Part shown: piece after piece, positions 1-6,991 of the stretch
Layout: the number at the start of each line of letters is the position of its first letter
How positions within the stretch are numbered: position 1 is the first letter of the stretch
From: Dysgonamonadaceae bacterium
GTDB taxonomy: Bacteria > Bacteroidota > Bacteroidia > Bacteroidales > Azobacteroidaceae
Direction: 5' to 3'
Assembly: GCA_031253625.1 (NCBI GenBank)
Contig: JAIRVZ010000109.1
Span: forward strand, 1 to 54,559
Length of the DNA stretch: 54,559 bases
Made by a program: the position numbers and the translations under genes
Notes under the pieces: model-generated
Seen by the model: only the letters and a program-made list of their open reading frames with translations
The model's database searches: none
Told to the model about the DNA's origin: nothing

Positions 1-744
1 GGAACTCCCTGATTTAATCGCAGCAATCTGGCATCCTTTCTGGATCAAAGACGTGGTGTGATGCAACAATTTATCGGGATTTTTAATGTCTTCGATATAC
101 AATATTTTGATGCGGGAATCTATGGTAATATCAAAGTTATTATCCATGTATTCCAGTACATCTTCAATAGTGATTTGAGCACCATTTCCAATCGACCATA
201 CAGAGTTGAAACGCAATCCCATGCGGATGGCAGATTCCATGATGAAAATGGCTGTCCCTCCGGAACTGGATATGATGTCGGCTCCAAACGGGTCTAATTC
301 CGGAATGGGTAAAGTAAATAAACTGTGGTGATTTCTGTTGAGCAGTCCGATACAGTTAGGGCCAATTAAACTTGCCCCGGCTTTGTTAACCGTTTCAACA
401 ATTTGTTTCTCCATTTGAGCTCCGGTTTCTGTTTCTTCTCCAAATCCGGCAGTGTACATGATAAAAGCTTTCACATTTTTCTGTTCTGTCAAAATTGTAA
501 CCGTTTCTAAACAAAGAACCGCAGGAATGGCAATAATTGCCAAATCTGTATCGGGAATTTCAGAAACATTGTGATAGGATTTCAGGCCTTGTACTTCGTC
601 TTCCTTAGGATTCACAACATAAAGTTCTCCGGCATATTTACCATTAATCAGGTTTCTTATACAACTACCACCGGGTTTTGAAGTATTATTGGAACCTCCA
701 ACAACAACAATACTTTTTGGATTGAGCAATTCTTGATTAATCAT
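1..744 (-). CDS. acetate--CoA ligase (ADP-forming), CoA-binding N-terminal part, truncated by window edge
   Basis: The reverse strand reads open from an ATG at 744 to the window edge, 248 codons, with no stop. The product starts MINQELLNPKSIVVVGGSNN, a Rossmann CoA-binding fold of the succinyl-CoA synthetase alpha type. It continues with IGPNCIGLLN and ISSSGGTA, the nucleotide/CoA ligase signatures of ADP-forming acyl-CoA synthetases. These cytoplasmic enzymes turn acetyl-CoA, ADP and Pi into acetate, CoA and ATP, a fermentation energy step. Many relatives fuse alpha and beta parts into about 690 residues, so roughly two thirds may lie outside the window. A TACATTTG -7 box is at 781-788 on the minus strand. 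The substrate acyl group cannot be told from this fragment. Confidence 0.85.
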   Translation of the reverse strand, partial: MINQELLNPKSIVVVGGSNNTSKPGGSCIRNLINGKYAGELYVVNPKEDEVQGLKSYHNVSEIPDTDLAIIAIPAVLCLETVTILTEQKNVKAFIMYTAGFGEETETGAQMEKQIVETVNKAGASLIGPNCIGLLNRNHHSLFTLPIPELDPFGADIISSSGGTAIFIMESAIRMGLRFNSVWSIGNGAQITIEDVLEYMDNNFDITIDSRIKILYIEDIKNPDKLLHHTTSLIQKGCQIAAIKSGSS

Positions 745-814
745 ACATTCGGATATTAGATTGATAAATAATTTTGACTACAAATGTACAGAATATTTTA
801 AATCTTTCTAATTT

Positions 815-1492
815 TTAAGGCGTCATTCCGAACGCAGTGAGGAATCTAAACAATTCCGATGGTTTATCAATAATCAATTTCGCTCCTGCCTCTTGCAATT
901 CTTCTCTTGTGCGAAATCCCCAAGTAACTCCTACCGGAAACATTCCGGCAGCATTGGCCGTTTTTATATCAATATTGGTATCTCCCATGTAAATAATATT
1001 TTCGGGAGAAATATTTAATTTTTTTGCGATGAAAAGGGCAGAATCCGGATGAGGCTTGCGAGGAAAATCTTCTGTAGAACCCATAACGACATTGAACGAC
1101 CAGTCTTTTAATAAAGCATTACAAATCTGCTGTGTCAGTTTATCTGCTTTATTAGAAAGTACTGCCATTTTCAATTTTTTTGAGTTTAATATATCTAACA
1201 ATTCTTTTACTCCGGAATATAAACGGGTTTTATTAAGCAGACATTTTTGATATTTATCTATCATTGCTTCAAAGCATAATTGCAACAATTGCTGGTTTTC
1301 GAGAGTAGATTGCGGTACGCTGACTCTGACTAAATTCATCAATCCATTGCCGACAAAGTATCTGTAAGCATCATAATTGTGCGTTGGAAAACCAAATGAG
1401 GCCAAAGTGAGGTTCATTGCATCGGCAATATCTTCCAATGAATCAATTAAAGTTCCATCTAAGTCAAAAATAATTGCCTGATAATTTTTCAT
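815..1492 (-). CDS. gph: HAD-family phosphatase, phosphoglycolate phosphatase-like
   Basis: A 225-residue cytoplasmic hydrolase with all four HAD motifs: nucleophile block FDLDGTLIDS (residues 9-18), the motif II serine in VLSNKAD, the lysine in PRKPHP, and the acidic GDTNIDIKTA. A helical cap lies between motifs I and II, as in phosphoglycolate phosphatase, which clears 2-phosphoglycolate; other small phosphate esters are possible. It is divergent from the gene at 1553 and has its own promoter at 1513-1542. The last residues (RFLTAFGMTP) are encoded by a dispersed repeat (822-846), so the C-terminal tail was probably acquired when the repeat landed at the gene end. The symbol is by similarity only. 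Confidence 0.82.
   Translation of the reverse strand: MKNYQAIIFDLDGTLIDSLEDIADAMNLTLASFGFPTHNYDAYRYFVGNGLMNLVRVSVPQSTLENQQLLQLCFEAMIDKYQKCLLNKTRLYSGVKELLDILNSKKLKMAVLSNKADKLTQQICNALLKDWSFNVVMGSTEDFPRKPHPDSALFIAKKLNISPENIIYMGDTNIDIKTANAAGMFPVGVTWGFRTREELQEAGAKLIIDKPSELFRFLTAFGMTP
822..846. repeat. dispersed REP-like repeat, copy 1
   Basis: The 25-mer beginning GTCATTCCGAACG and ending AGTGAGGAATC recurs with one change at 31423-31447 and in inverted, diverged form at 31368-31392. Here it encodes the last residues of the HAD phosphatase. Confidence 0.75.
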
Positions 1493-1502
1493 TTGAAATA
1501 AA

Positions 1503-1531
1503 TTTGAAACTACAAATTTATATTATTTTTG
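1503..1531 (+). promoter_or_regulatory. promoter of the SpmA/B-type gene
   Basis: TTTG at 1503-1506, 17 bases, then TATTTTTG at 1524-1531, a full match to the Bacteroidota -33/-7 pattern. It sits 21 bases before the ATG at 1553, which rules out the TTG at 1529 as start codon. It overlaps the opposite-strand promoter at 1513-1542. Confidence 0.7.
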
Positions 1532-1542
1532 CACATTACAAA
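1513..1542 (-). promoter_or_regulatory. promoter of the HAD phosphatase gene
   Basis: On the minus strand TTTG (1539-1542), 18 bases, TAAATTTG (1513-1520), followed by the ATG at 1492. It shares most of its length with the plus-strand promoter at 1503-1531, so the two are probably mutually exclusive. Confidence 0.65.
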
Positions 1543-1552
1543 TAATACAGCT

Positions 1553-2791
1553 ATGGTATTAAATTATATTTGGATAGGATTTATTCTCATTGCTTTCCTT
1601 GTGGCTCTCGTCCAGTTGGTGTTTTTTGGCAATGGGCAGGCATTTGTCGATATTGTTAATTCCACGTTTTCATCGGCAAAAACAGGTTTTGAAGTGTCAC
1701 TTGGTTTGACAGGAGTTCTTGCGCTTTGGATGGGAATTATGAAAATTGGCGAAAAAGGAGGAGTTATTCAATTCTTTTCTCGCATGGCAAATCCACTTTT
1801 TCGCAGACTTTTTCCCGACATTCCGAAAGACCACCCTGCATCGGGTTCTATTCTGTTGAATCTGTCTGCCAATATTTTAGGTTTGGACAATGCCGCCACA
1901 CCCGCAGGGTTGCAAGCAATGCGCGAATTGCAGGAAATAAATCCCGACAAAGAAAAAGCCTCCAATCCGATGATTATGTTTTTGGTGCTGAACGCTTCGG
2001 GATTGACCTTGATTCCTGTTTCAGTTATGACCATTCGGGCGCAAATGGGCGCATCGAATCCTGCCGATGTTTTTATCCCGATTATGATTGCCACGTTTTT
2101 ATCCACTATGGTTGGCGTATTGGCGGTTTGCATTAAGCAAAAAATTAAACTCGACGGTGTTATTCTCGGTTTTTTCGGCATAATAACAACACTCATTGCT
2201 CTAATGGTTTGGGCATTTGACCAAATGGAACAAAAGCAAGTAGAAACCATTTCAAAAATTTCAGCAAGCGTTATCATTTTTTCAATTATCCTGTTATTCC
2301 TGCTTAGTGGAATTCGTAAAAAATTGAATGTGTACGATACCTTTGTTGAGGGCGCGAAAGACGGATTTACTACAGCCATTCGCATTATTCCTTATCTAAT
2401 TGCTATTTTGGTTGCCGTTGGAATGTTTCATGCTTCGGGAGCATTGGATTTTTTAGTCGAAAGTTTAAAGTCCGGTGTCGCTTTTCTCGGATTCGACACT
2501 CGTTGGGTCGACGGAATGCCTACTGCACTGATGAAACCGCTGAGCGGAAATGGTGCGCGAGGAATGATGGTTAATGCGATGGAGGTTTTTGGTGCGGATT
2601 CTTTTGCCGGGCGATTGTCTGGCATTTTGCAAGGCGCAACCGACACTACTTTTTATGTCGTGGCAGTTTATTTCGGTGCTGTCAATATAAAAAACGGTCG
2701 CTATACAATTTCTTACGCCCTGTTGGCAGACTTAGCGAGTATTATTTGCGCTATTTTCGTTTCTTACTTGTTTTTCGGGCAAGTTTCCTAA
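1553..2791 (+). CDS. SpmA/SpmB-type nucleoside-recognition (Gate) domain membrane protein
   Basis: A 412-residue inner-membrane protein with about ten hydrophobic segments. The N-terminal half resembles SpmA (GLTGVLALWMGIMKIGEKGG, then LSANILGLDNAATPAG) and the C-terminal half resembles SpmB (PTALMKPLSGNGARGMM, QGATDTTFYV), so it looks like a natural SpmA-SpmB fusion built from two Gate domains. Such fusions are common in non-sporulating Bacteroidota; the substrate is unknown and transport of a small solute is only inferred from the fold. The start ATG at 1553 is chosen because the upstream in-frame TTG lies inside the -7 box. It ends 3 bases from the convergent mtnA. Confidence 0.85.
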   Translation: MVLNYIWIGFILIAFLVALVQLVFFGNGQAFVDIVNSTFSSAKTGFEVSLGLTGVLALWMGIMKIGEKGGVIQFFSRMANPLFRRLFPDIPKDHPASGSILLNLSANILGLDNAATPAGLQAMRELQEINPDKEKASNPMIMFLVLNASGLTLIPVSVMTIRAQMGASNPADVFIPIMIATFLSTMVGVLAVCIKQKIKLDGVILGFFGIITTLIALMVWAFDQMEQKQVETISKISASVIIFSIILLFLLSGIRKKLNVYDTFVEGAKDGFTTAIRIIPYLIAILVAVGMFHASGALDFLVESLKSGVAFLGFDTRWVDGMPTALMKPLSGNGARGMMVNAMEVFGADSFAGRLSGILQGATDTTFYVVAVYFGAVNIKNGRYTISYALLADLASIICAIFVSYLFFGQVS

Positions 2792-2794
2792 TCG

Positions 2795-3847
2795 CTATTG
2801 AGTTAAAAGTTTTTTAATTTCTTCTTCGTTGGGTTTAATAATGCCTTTTTCGGTGATAAATCCTGTTATTAATTCGGCAGGAGTTACATCGAAAGCCGGA
2901 TTTTTTGCTCTTGAGCCCGGATTTGAAATAAATATGTTTTCAAATTTGTTTTCTTTGTTTTTTCCATAGAAATACAAAACCTCTTCTTCGTCGCGTTCTT
3001 CAATGATGATTTCGTTTCCGGTTTTTGTATTTAGGTCGAAAGTAGAACTTGGGGCGGCAATGTAGAAAGGAATACCGTAATATTTGGCTGCGATTGCTTT
3101 TTCGAGTGTTCCGATTTTATTGGCAGTATCGCCGTTGGTCGCAATTCTATCGGCTCCGGTAATCATGATGTCGACTTCTCCTTTAGACATATAAAATGCA
3201 CCTGCATTGTCGGGAATAATGGCATGAGGAACCCCTTGCTGTTGCAATTCCCAAGCTGTTAAACGCATCCCTTGAAGTCGAGGGCGAGTTTCATCGACAA
3301 AAACGAAAATATTCTTTTTCCCGGTTTCAAAAGCGGTGTAAATAGGAGAGAGGGCACTTCCGTAATCAACCAAAGCTAACCAGCCGGCATTGCAATGTGT
3401 TTCGATTTTGTAGCCGTCTTTTATCAATTCATTGCCGAAGACCCCTATTTTCTTTGATTGTTCTACGCATTCGTCTGCGATGGCATAAGCCTCGGATATG
3501 GCAAATTCTTTTGAAACTTTTGAGGCCTCTAAAACCCTGTTGGTTGCATAAAACAAATTCACCGCAGTAGGGCGTGTTGAATCTATTTTCTGTTTTGCGA
3601 TCTCTAATTCACTGTATAGATTCCCTGCATTTTTATTTTCCCAAATGGCTTGTAACATGGCATATCCACCGGCAGCACCGATACTTCCGGCTCCTCTGAC
3701 GATCATCGTTTTGATTGCATGGCAAGTTTCATCAACACTGTTGCAACGATGAATTTTGAATTCAAAAGGCAACAAATTTTGTTCTATCATGCAAACGGTT
3801 GAACCTTCAACCCATATTGCCCTGTATGATTTATTATTTACTTTCAT
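2795..3847 (-). CDS. mtnA: S-methyl-5-thioribose-1-phosphate isomerase family (MtnA)
   Basis: A 350-residue eIF2B-like sugar-phosphate isomerase. The catalytic cysteine lies in THCNAGWLAL, and the catalytic aspartate region is ITGADRIATNGDTANKIGT, both diagnostic of MtnA, which converts methylthioribose-1-phosphate to methylthioribulose-1-phosphate in methionine salvage. The usual RGAPAI segment reads VRGAGSIGAAGGYAM here, a divergent form. No other methionine-salvage gene is in the window, so 5-deoxyribose-1-phosphate or another aldose-1-phosphate could be the substrate. It is transcribed divergently from the peptidase at 3962, with promoter boxes at 3902-3933. Confidence 0.85.
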   Translation of the reverse strand: MKVNNKSYRAIWVEGSTVCMIEQNLLPFEFKIHRCNSVDETCHAIKTMIVRGAGSIGAAGGYAMLQAIWENKNAGNLYSELEIAKQKIDSTRPTAVNLFYATNRVLEASKVSKEFAISEAYAIADECVEQSKKIGVFGNELIKDGYKIETHCNAGWLALVDYGSALSPIYTAFETGKKNIFVFVDETRPRLQGMRLTAWELQQQGVPHAIIPDNAGAFYMSKGEVDIMITGADRIATNGDTANKIGTLEKAIAAKYYGIPFYIAAPSSTFDLNTKTGNEIIIEERDEEEVLYFYGKNKENKFENIFISNPGSRAKNPAFDVTPAELITGFITEKGIIKPNEEEIKKLLTQ

Positions 3848-3901
3848 AGTCTTAAATATTGCAGATTTTATTACGCACTAAACCAATATGTTAAAACAAT
3901 A

Positions 3902-3933
3902 CAAAGATATGATGATTTTATTTATATTTGCAA
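3902..3933 (-). promoter_or_regulatory. mtnA promoter
   Basis: Minus-strand TATCTTTG (3902-3909) with TTG 21 bases upstream (3931-3933), about 55 bases before the mtnA ATG. It interleaves with the plus-strand -7 box at 3923-3930. Confidence 0.55.
3923..3930 (+). promoter_or_regulatory. -7 box of the zinc peptidase gene
   Basis: TATATTTG matches TAnnTTTG and lies 31 bases before the ATG at 3962. No clear TTTG is seen at -33. Confidence 0.5.
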
Positions 3934-3961
3934 GCTTAATAATTTTATATCTCCGAGTTTT

Positions 3962-5977
3962 ATGAAAAACATTATCTTATTTCTTGCATTATTTACGTTC
4001 ATGACTGCATGTACCGATATGAATAAAAAATCAAGTATCACTTCTGAAAGTGTTGAAAAAGTAATTAACGAACTTTCTTCAAGAGACAGCTTAAATAAAC
4101 CGTCGATCGAAAAATCGGTCAAACAAGTTGCCAAGCTTTGGCAAGAAACCGATGGAACAAATGAAGATTTCGTGCAATTTTGTTTGGGAAATTACATTTC
4201 AGATCCTACGGAAAAAGAACAGACTTTCTTGAAAATCAGCGAGTATTTAGAATCCATCCATGGGAATTTCAATGAAATGTCGTTGCGATTACAACGCAAT
4301 GTGCACGAACCCACAGGCCCACTACTCAATATTGACGAACAATTTGCCGCCTATAATCCTGCTACACATTTAAGCGATGATTTGTATGCCAACAAAATAG
4401 CCTTTTTGATTGTCTTAAATTTCCCTGAATTGTCTTTGAATGAAAAAGAGGCATTAGGAAATGATCGCTTGGCTTGGGCTTATGCTCGTTTAGGAGATAT
4501 GTTCACTTCGCGTATTCCTGCCGAACTGCAACAGGCTTACTCGACTGCGCTTAGTGATGCAGATATTTATATTACGAACTATAATATTTTTGCAGGTCAT
4601 TTGCTTAATAAAGAAGGAGAAAAAATATTCCCCGAAAGTATGGTCTTGCTTTCACATTGGAATCTGCGCGATGAAATCAAAGCCAATTACAACAAAGGAA
4701 ACGAAGGATTGGAAAAACAACAAACCATTTACGAAGTAATGCAAAGGGTCATCTCGCAAGAGATCCCCAAAGAAGTAATCAATTCGGGTGATTATGAATG
4801 GAATCCTTTTGCCAATATTGTCTTTCAATCAGACAAACAAGTTATGGGAACTCCCGAAAATACAATCCGTTATCAGAAAATGCTGAATAATTTCAAAGCG
4901 TTGCAAGCCATCGATAAATATACAGGAAACACCTACATCGAACGGAATTTCTCGGAAGATATGGAGATTTCGGTAGAAGATGCCGAAGCTCTTTTCCATC
5001 ACTTTCTTTCTTCTCCCGAATTAAAAAGAGTAGGAAAAATTATCGAAGAACGTTTAGGCCGGAATTTACAGGCTTTCGATATTTGGTATGACGGTTTCAA
5101 AGCCCGAAGTAATCTGAATGAAGAAAAACTAAGCGAGCAAACCCGCAAACTTTATCCTAATGCAAAAGCAATGGAAAAGCAATTGCCTGCAATCCTGTTA
5201 AAATTAGGATTTACTCCCGAGCGAGCTGCTTATCTCGCAGAAAAAATCGCAGTCGATGCTGCTCGTGGTTCCGGTCATGCGTGGGGTGGTCAGATGAAAG
5301 GACAAAAAGCGCATTTGCGTACACGCATCCCTTCGGAAGGAATGGATTATAAAGGTTATAACATCGCGACTCACGAACTTGGGCACAATGTAGAACAAAC
5401 GATTTCGCTGTATGATGTCGATTACTATATGCTAAACGGTGTTCCCAATACTGCGTTTACCGAAGCTTTGGCATTTGTCTTCCAAAAACGTGATTTGGAA
5501 TTATTGGGAATCAAAAACGATGATCCTGAAAAAGAAAAATTGGATGTGTTGGATAAAACTTGGCATTTGTTTGAAATAGCCGGAGTATCGATGCTCGACA
5601 TCGCGGTTTGGAAATGGTTATATGCCAACCCCAATGCTACTGCCGAACAATTGCGAGATGCCACTCTCCGCTTGTCGAAAGAAATATGGAACGAATATTT
5701 TGCTCCCGTTTTTGGCATTGAAGACCAAACGATACTGGCAATTTATTCGCACATGATAAGTTATCCTTTATATTTATCAGCTTACGCTTTCGGACAAATT
5801 ATCGAATTCCAGTTAGAGCAATATTTAACAGGAAAAGATTTTGCCAAAGAAGTAGACCGCATTTTTCGTATAGGACGTTTAACCCCCAATCAGTGGATGT
5901 TGGAGGCAACCGGAGAGCCGCTTTCTGCCGAACCTTTGCTGAAAGCTGTGAGTGCAATAACTTCTTGTCATGAATAA
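3962..5977 (+). CDS. lipoprotein zinc metallopeptidase, M3-like gluzincin
   Basis: A 671-residue protein beginning with a lipoprotein signal (LFTFMTACT, lipidated Cys17), so it is probably anchored in the periplasm or outer membrane. The C-terminal third holds HELGHNVEQ with zinc ligands H471 and H475 and catalytic E472; E501 in TAFTEALAF is well placed as the third ligand. This H-E-x-x-H plus Glu about 26 residues on is the geometry of M3-type oligopeptidases, although the long helical N-terminal part is not a typical oligoendopeptidase. It probably cleaves peptides imported across the outer membrane. It overlaps the downstream transporter gene by 8 bases, so the two are likely co-transcribed. 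Confidence 0.78.
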   Translation: MKNIILFLALFTFMTACTDMNKKSSITSESVEKVINELSSRDSLNKPSIEKSVKQVAKLWQETDGTNEDFVQFCLGNYISDPTEKEQTFLKISEYLESIHGNFNEMSLRLQRNVHEPTGPLLNIDEQFAAYNPATHLSDDLYANKIAFLIVLNFPELSLNEKEALGNDRLAWAYARLGDMFTSRIPAELQQAYSTALSDADIYITNYNIFAGHLLNKEGEKIFPESMVLLSHWNLRDEIKANYNKGNEGLEKQQTIYEVMQRVISQEIPKEVINSGDYEWNPFANIVFQSDKQVMGTPENTIRYQKMLNNFKALQAIDKYTGNTYIERNFSEDMEISVEDAEALFHHFLSSPELKRVGKIIEERLGRNLQAFDIWYDGFKARSNLNEEKLSEQTRKLYPNAKAMEKQLPAILLKLGFTPERAAYLAEKIAVDAARGSGHAWGGQMKGQKAHLRTRIPSEGMDYKGYNIATHELGHNVEQTISLYDVDYYMLNGVPNTAFTEALAFVFQKRDLELLGIKNDDPEKEKLDVLDKTWHLFEIAGVSMLDIAVWKWLYANPNATAEQLRDATLRLSKEIWNEYFAPVFGIEDQTILAIYSHMISYPLYLSAYAFGQIIEFQLEQYLTGKDFAKEVDRIFRIGRLTPNQWMLEATGEPLSAEPLLKAVSAITSCHE

Positions 5978-6665
5978 GTATCGAAGTCGACATTATACTA
6001 CTCGCAGCAACTGGCTTCGTGCCGCTGTGTTGGGAGCAAACGATGGAATATTATCCACCACAAGCATCGTTATCGGAATCGCTGCGGCGAATCCCGAACG
6101 ACAAGCGATTGTCCTTGCTGCATTGGCCGGACTTGTTGCCGGAGCCTGCTCTATGGCCGCAGGGGAATATGTTTCGGTAAGTTCGCAAACCGATGTTGAA
6201 ACAGGAGACTTGAGACGTGAAAAAGAAGAACTGAAGGAATTTCCGGAGTTTGAATTACAAGAATTGGCAGATATATACCGTAAACGCGGACTCGATGAAA
6301 ATCTAAGCATGGAAGTCGCTAAGCAATTAATGGCCAGCAATGCTTTGGAGGCCCATGCCCGCGATGAACTCGGTATCAATGATATGACAAAACCAAAACC
6401 ATTGCAAGCTGCGATAGCATCTGCCTCAGCTTTCATTTCCGGAGGTATATTGCCGTTTTTAGTCGCCATATCTGCTCCTGTTAAAGAAATGGTATTTTTT
6501 CAATATGGTTTCGCTATCCTTTTCTTAGCCGTTTCGGGCGCAGTAGCTGCCAAAATGGGAGGTTGCCATATCAGGAAATCGATGCTCAGAATATGCTTTT
6601 GGGGAACGGTAGCGATGTTGACAACAGCGGCAGTCGGTTACCTGTTCGGCACAACAATCGGCTGA
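5970..6665 (+). CDS. VIT1/CCC1-family transporter
   Basis: A 231-residue inner-membrane protein of the VIT1/CCC1 (ferritin-like transporter) family, which exports Fe2+ or Mn2+ from the cytoplasm. The first membrane helix pair carries AAVLGANDGILSTTSIVIG and GLVAGACSMAAGEYVSVSSQ, the family signature, followed by a charged cytoplasmic metal-binding loop (REKEELKEFPEFELQELADI) and three more helices. The ATG overlaps the stop of the upstream peptidase gene, which suggests translational coupling. Metal specificity cannot be read from the sequence. Confidence 0.88.
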   Translation: MNKYRSRHYTTRSNWLRAAVLGANDGILSTTSIVIGIAAANPERQAIVLAALAGLVAGACSMAAGEYVSVSSQTDVETGDLRREKEELKEFPEFELQELADIYRKRGLDENLSMEVAKQLMASNALEAHARDELGINDMTKPKPLQAAIASASAFISGGILPFLVAISAPVKEMVFFQYGFAILFLAVSGAVAAKMGGCHIRKSMLRICFWGTVAMLTTAAVGYLFGTTIG

Positions 6666-6676
6666 AAATAAATATT

Positions 6677-6708
6677 TTTGGTTTATTCAAAAAGAAGTCT
6701 TACTTTTG
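6677..6708 (+). promoter_or_regulatory. mgtA leader promoter
   Basis: TTTG at 6677-6680, 20 bases, TACTTTTG at 6701-6708: one of the best matches to the phylum consensus in the window. Transcription should start near 6714, some 280 bases before mgtA and about 10 bases before the leader ORF. Confidence 0.75.
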
Positions 6709-6713
6709 CCCCC

Positions 6714-6991
6714 GAAACAAAAAATGAACAAATTTATGGACTCAGTCCCCCGAGAATCTTCTAACTCAAGGCATTTGTTCACACCTTAAAATCATGGTTG
6801 ATTTGCCGGTGTGGAAATGTCTCTAAAACATTTATGGTCATGGCATCAATCTATATAGTACAGCAGATTCCCTCCGAGCTTATTCACGATCACTTATCGG
6901 CTTTCACTTAACTTTTGGATCATACATTGAGATCAGAAGGATAAATCCTTTTGTGCAAATTTTTATGTATTCCAAACAGTTAGTTACGATC
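6714..6991 (+). promoter_or_regulatory. structured mgtA leader RNA, candidate Mg2+-responsive element
   Basis: About 280 bases of leader lie between the promoter and mgtA. Directly visible is a long hairpin at 6796-6851: GGTTGAT (6796-6802) pairs with ATCAATC (6845-6851), GCC (6805-6807) with GGC (6842-6844), and an apical AAATGT (6815-6820) pairs with ACATTT (6828-6833). Further short stems lie downstream, including CCGA/TCGG near 6874-6900 and AAGGA/TCCTT just before the coding region. The layout of short ORF, strong hairpin and long spacer resembles enterobacterial mgtA leaders, where Mg2+ and leader translation control elongation. Mg2+ control here is inference; no covariance search was run. 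Confidence 0.5.
6724..6789 (+). CDS. 21-residue leader peptide upstream of mgtA (uORF)
   Basis: ATG at 6724 to TAA at 6787-6789 gives MNKFMDSVPRES followed by SNSRHLFTP. It begins about 10 bases after the predicted transcription start and ends 7 bases before the main leader hairpin at 6796, so translating ribosomes would directly affect folding of that hairpin. It has prolines at position 9 and at the last residue. Enterobacterial mgtL is also a 17-residue proline-containing peptide at this place, but there is no clear residue-level similarity. Whether it is translated is unproven. Confidence 0.45.
   Translation: MNKFMDSVPRESSNSRHLFTP

Noticed and set aside
1768..2385. 205-codon minus-strand frame inside the Spm gene
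   Set aside because: It mirrors a conserved membrane protein and has no start context or promoter.
6791..6860. Possible second short ORF starting in the mgtA leader hairpin
   Set aside because: It stops after ten codons and lies wholly in the paired region, so the hairpin explains the sequence better.
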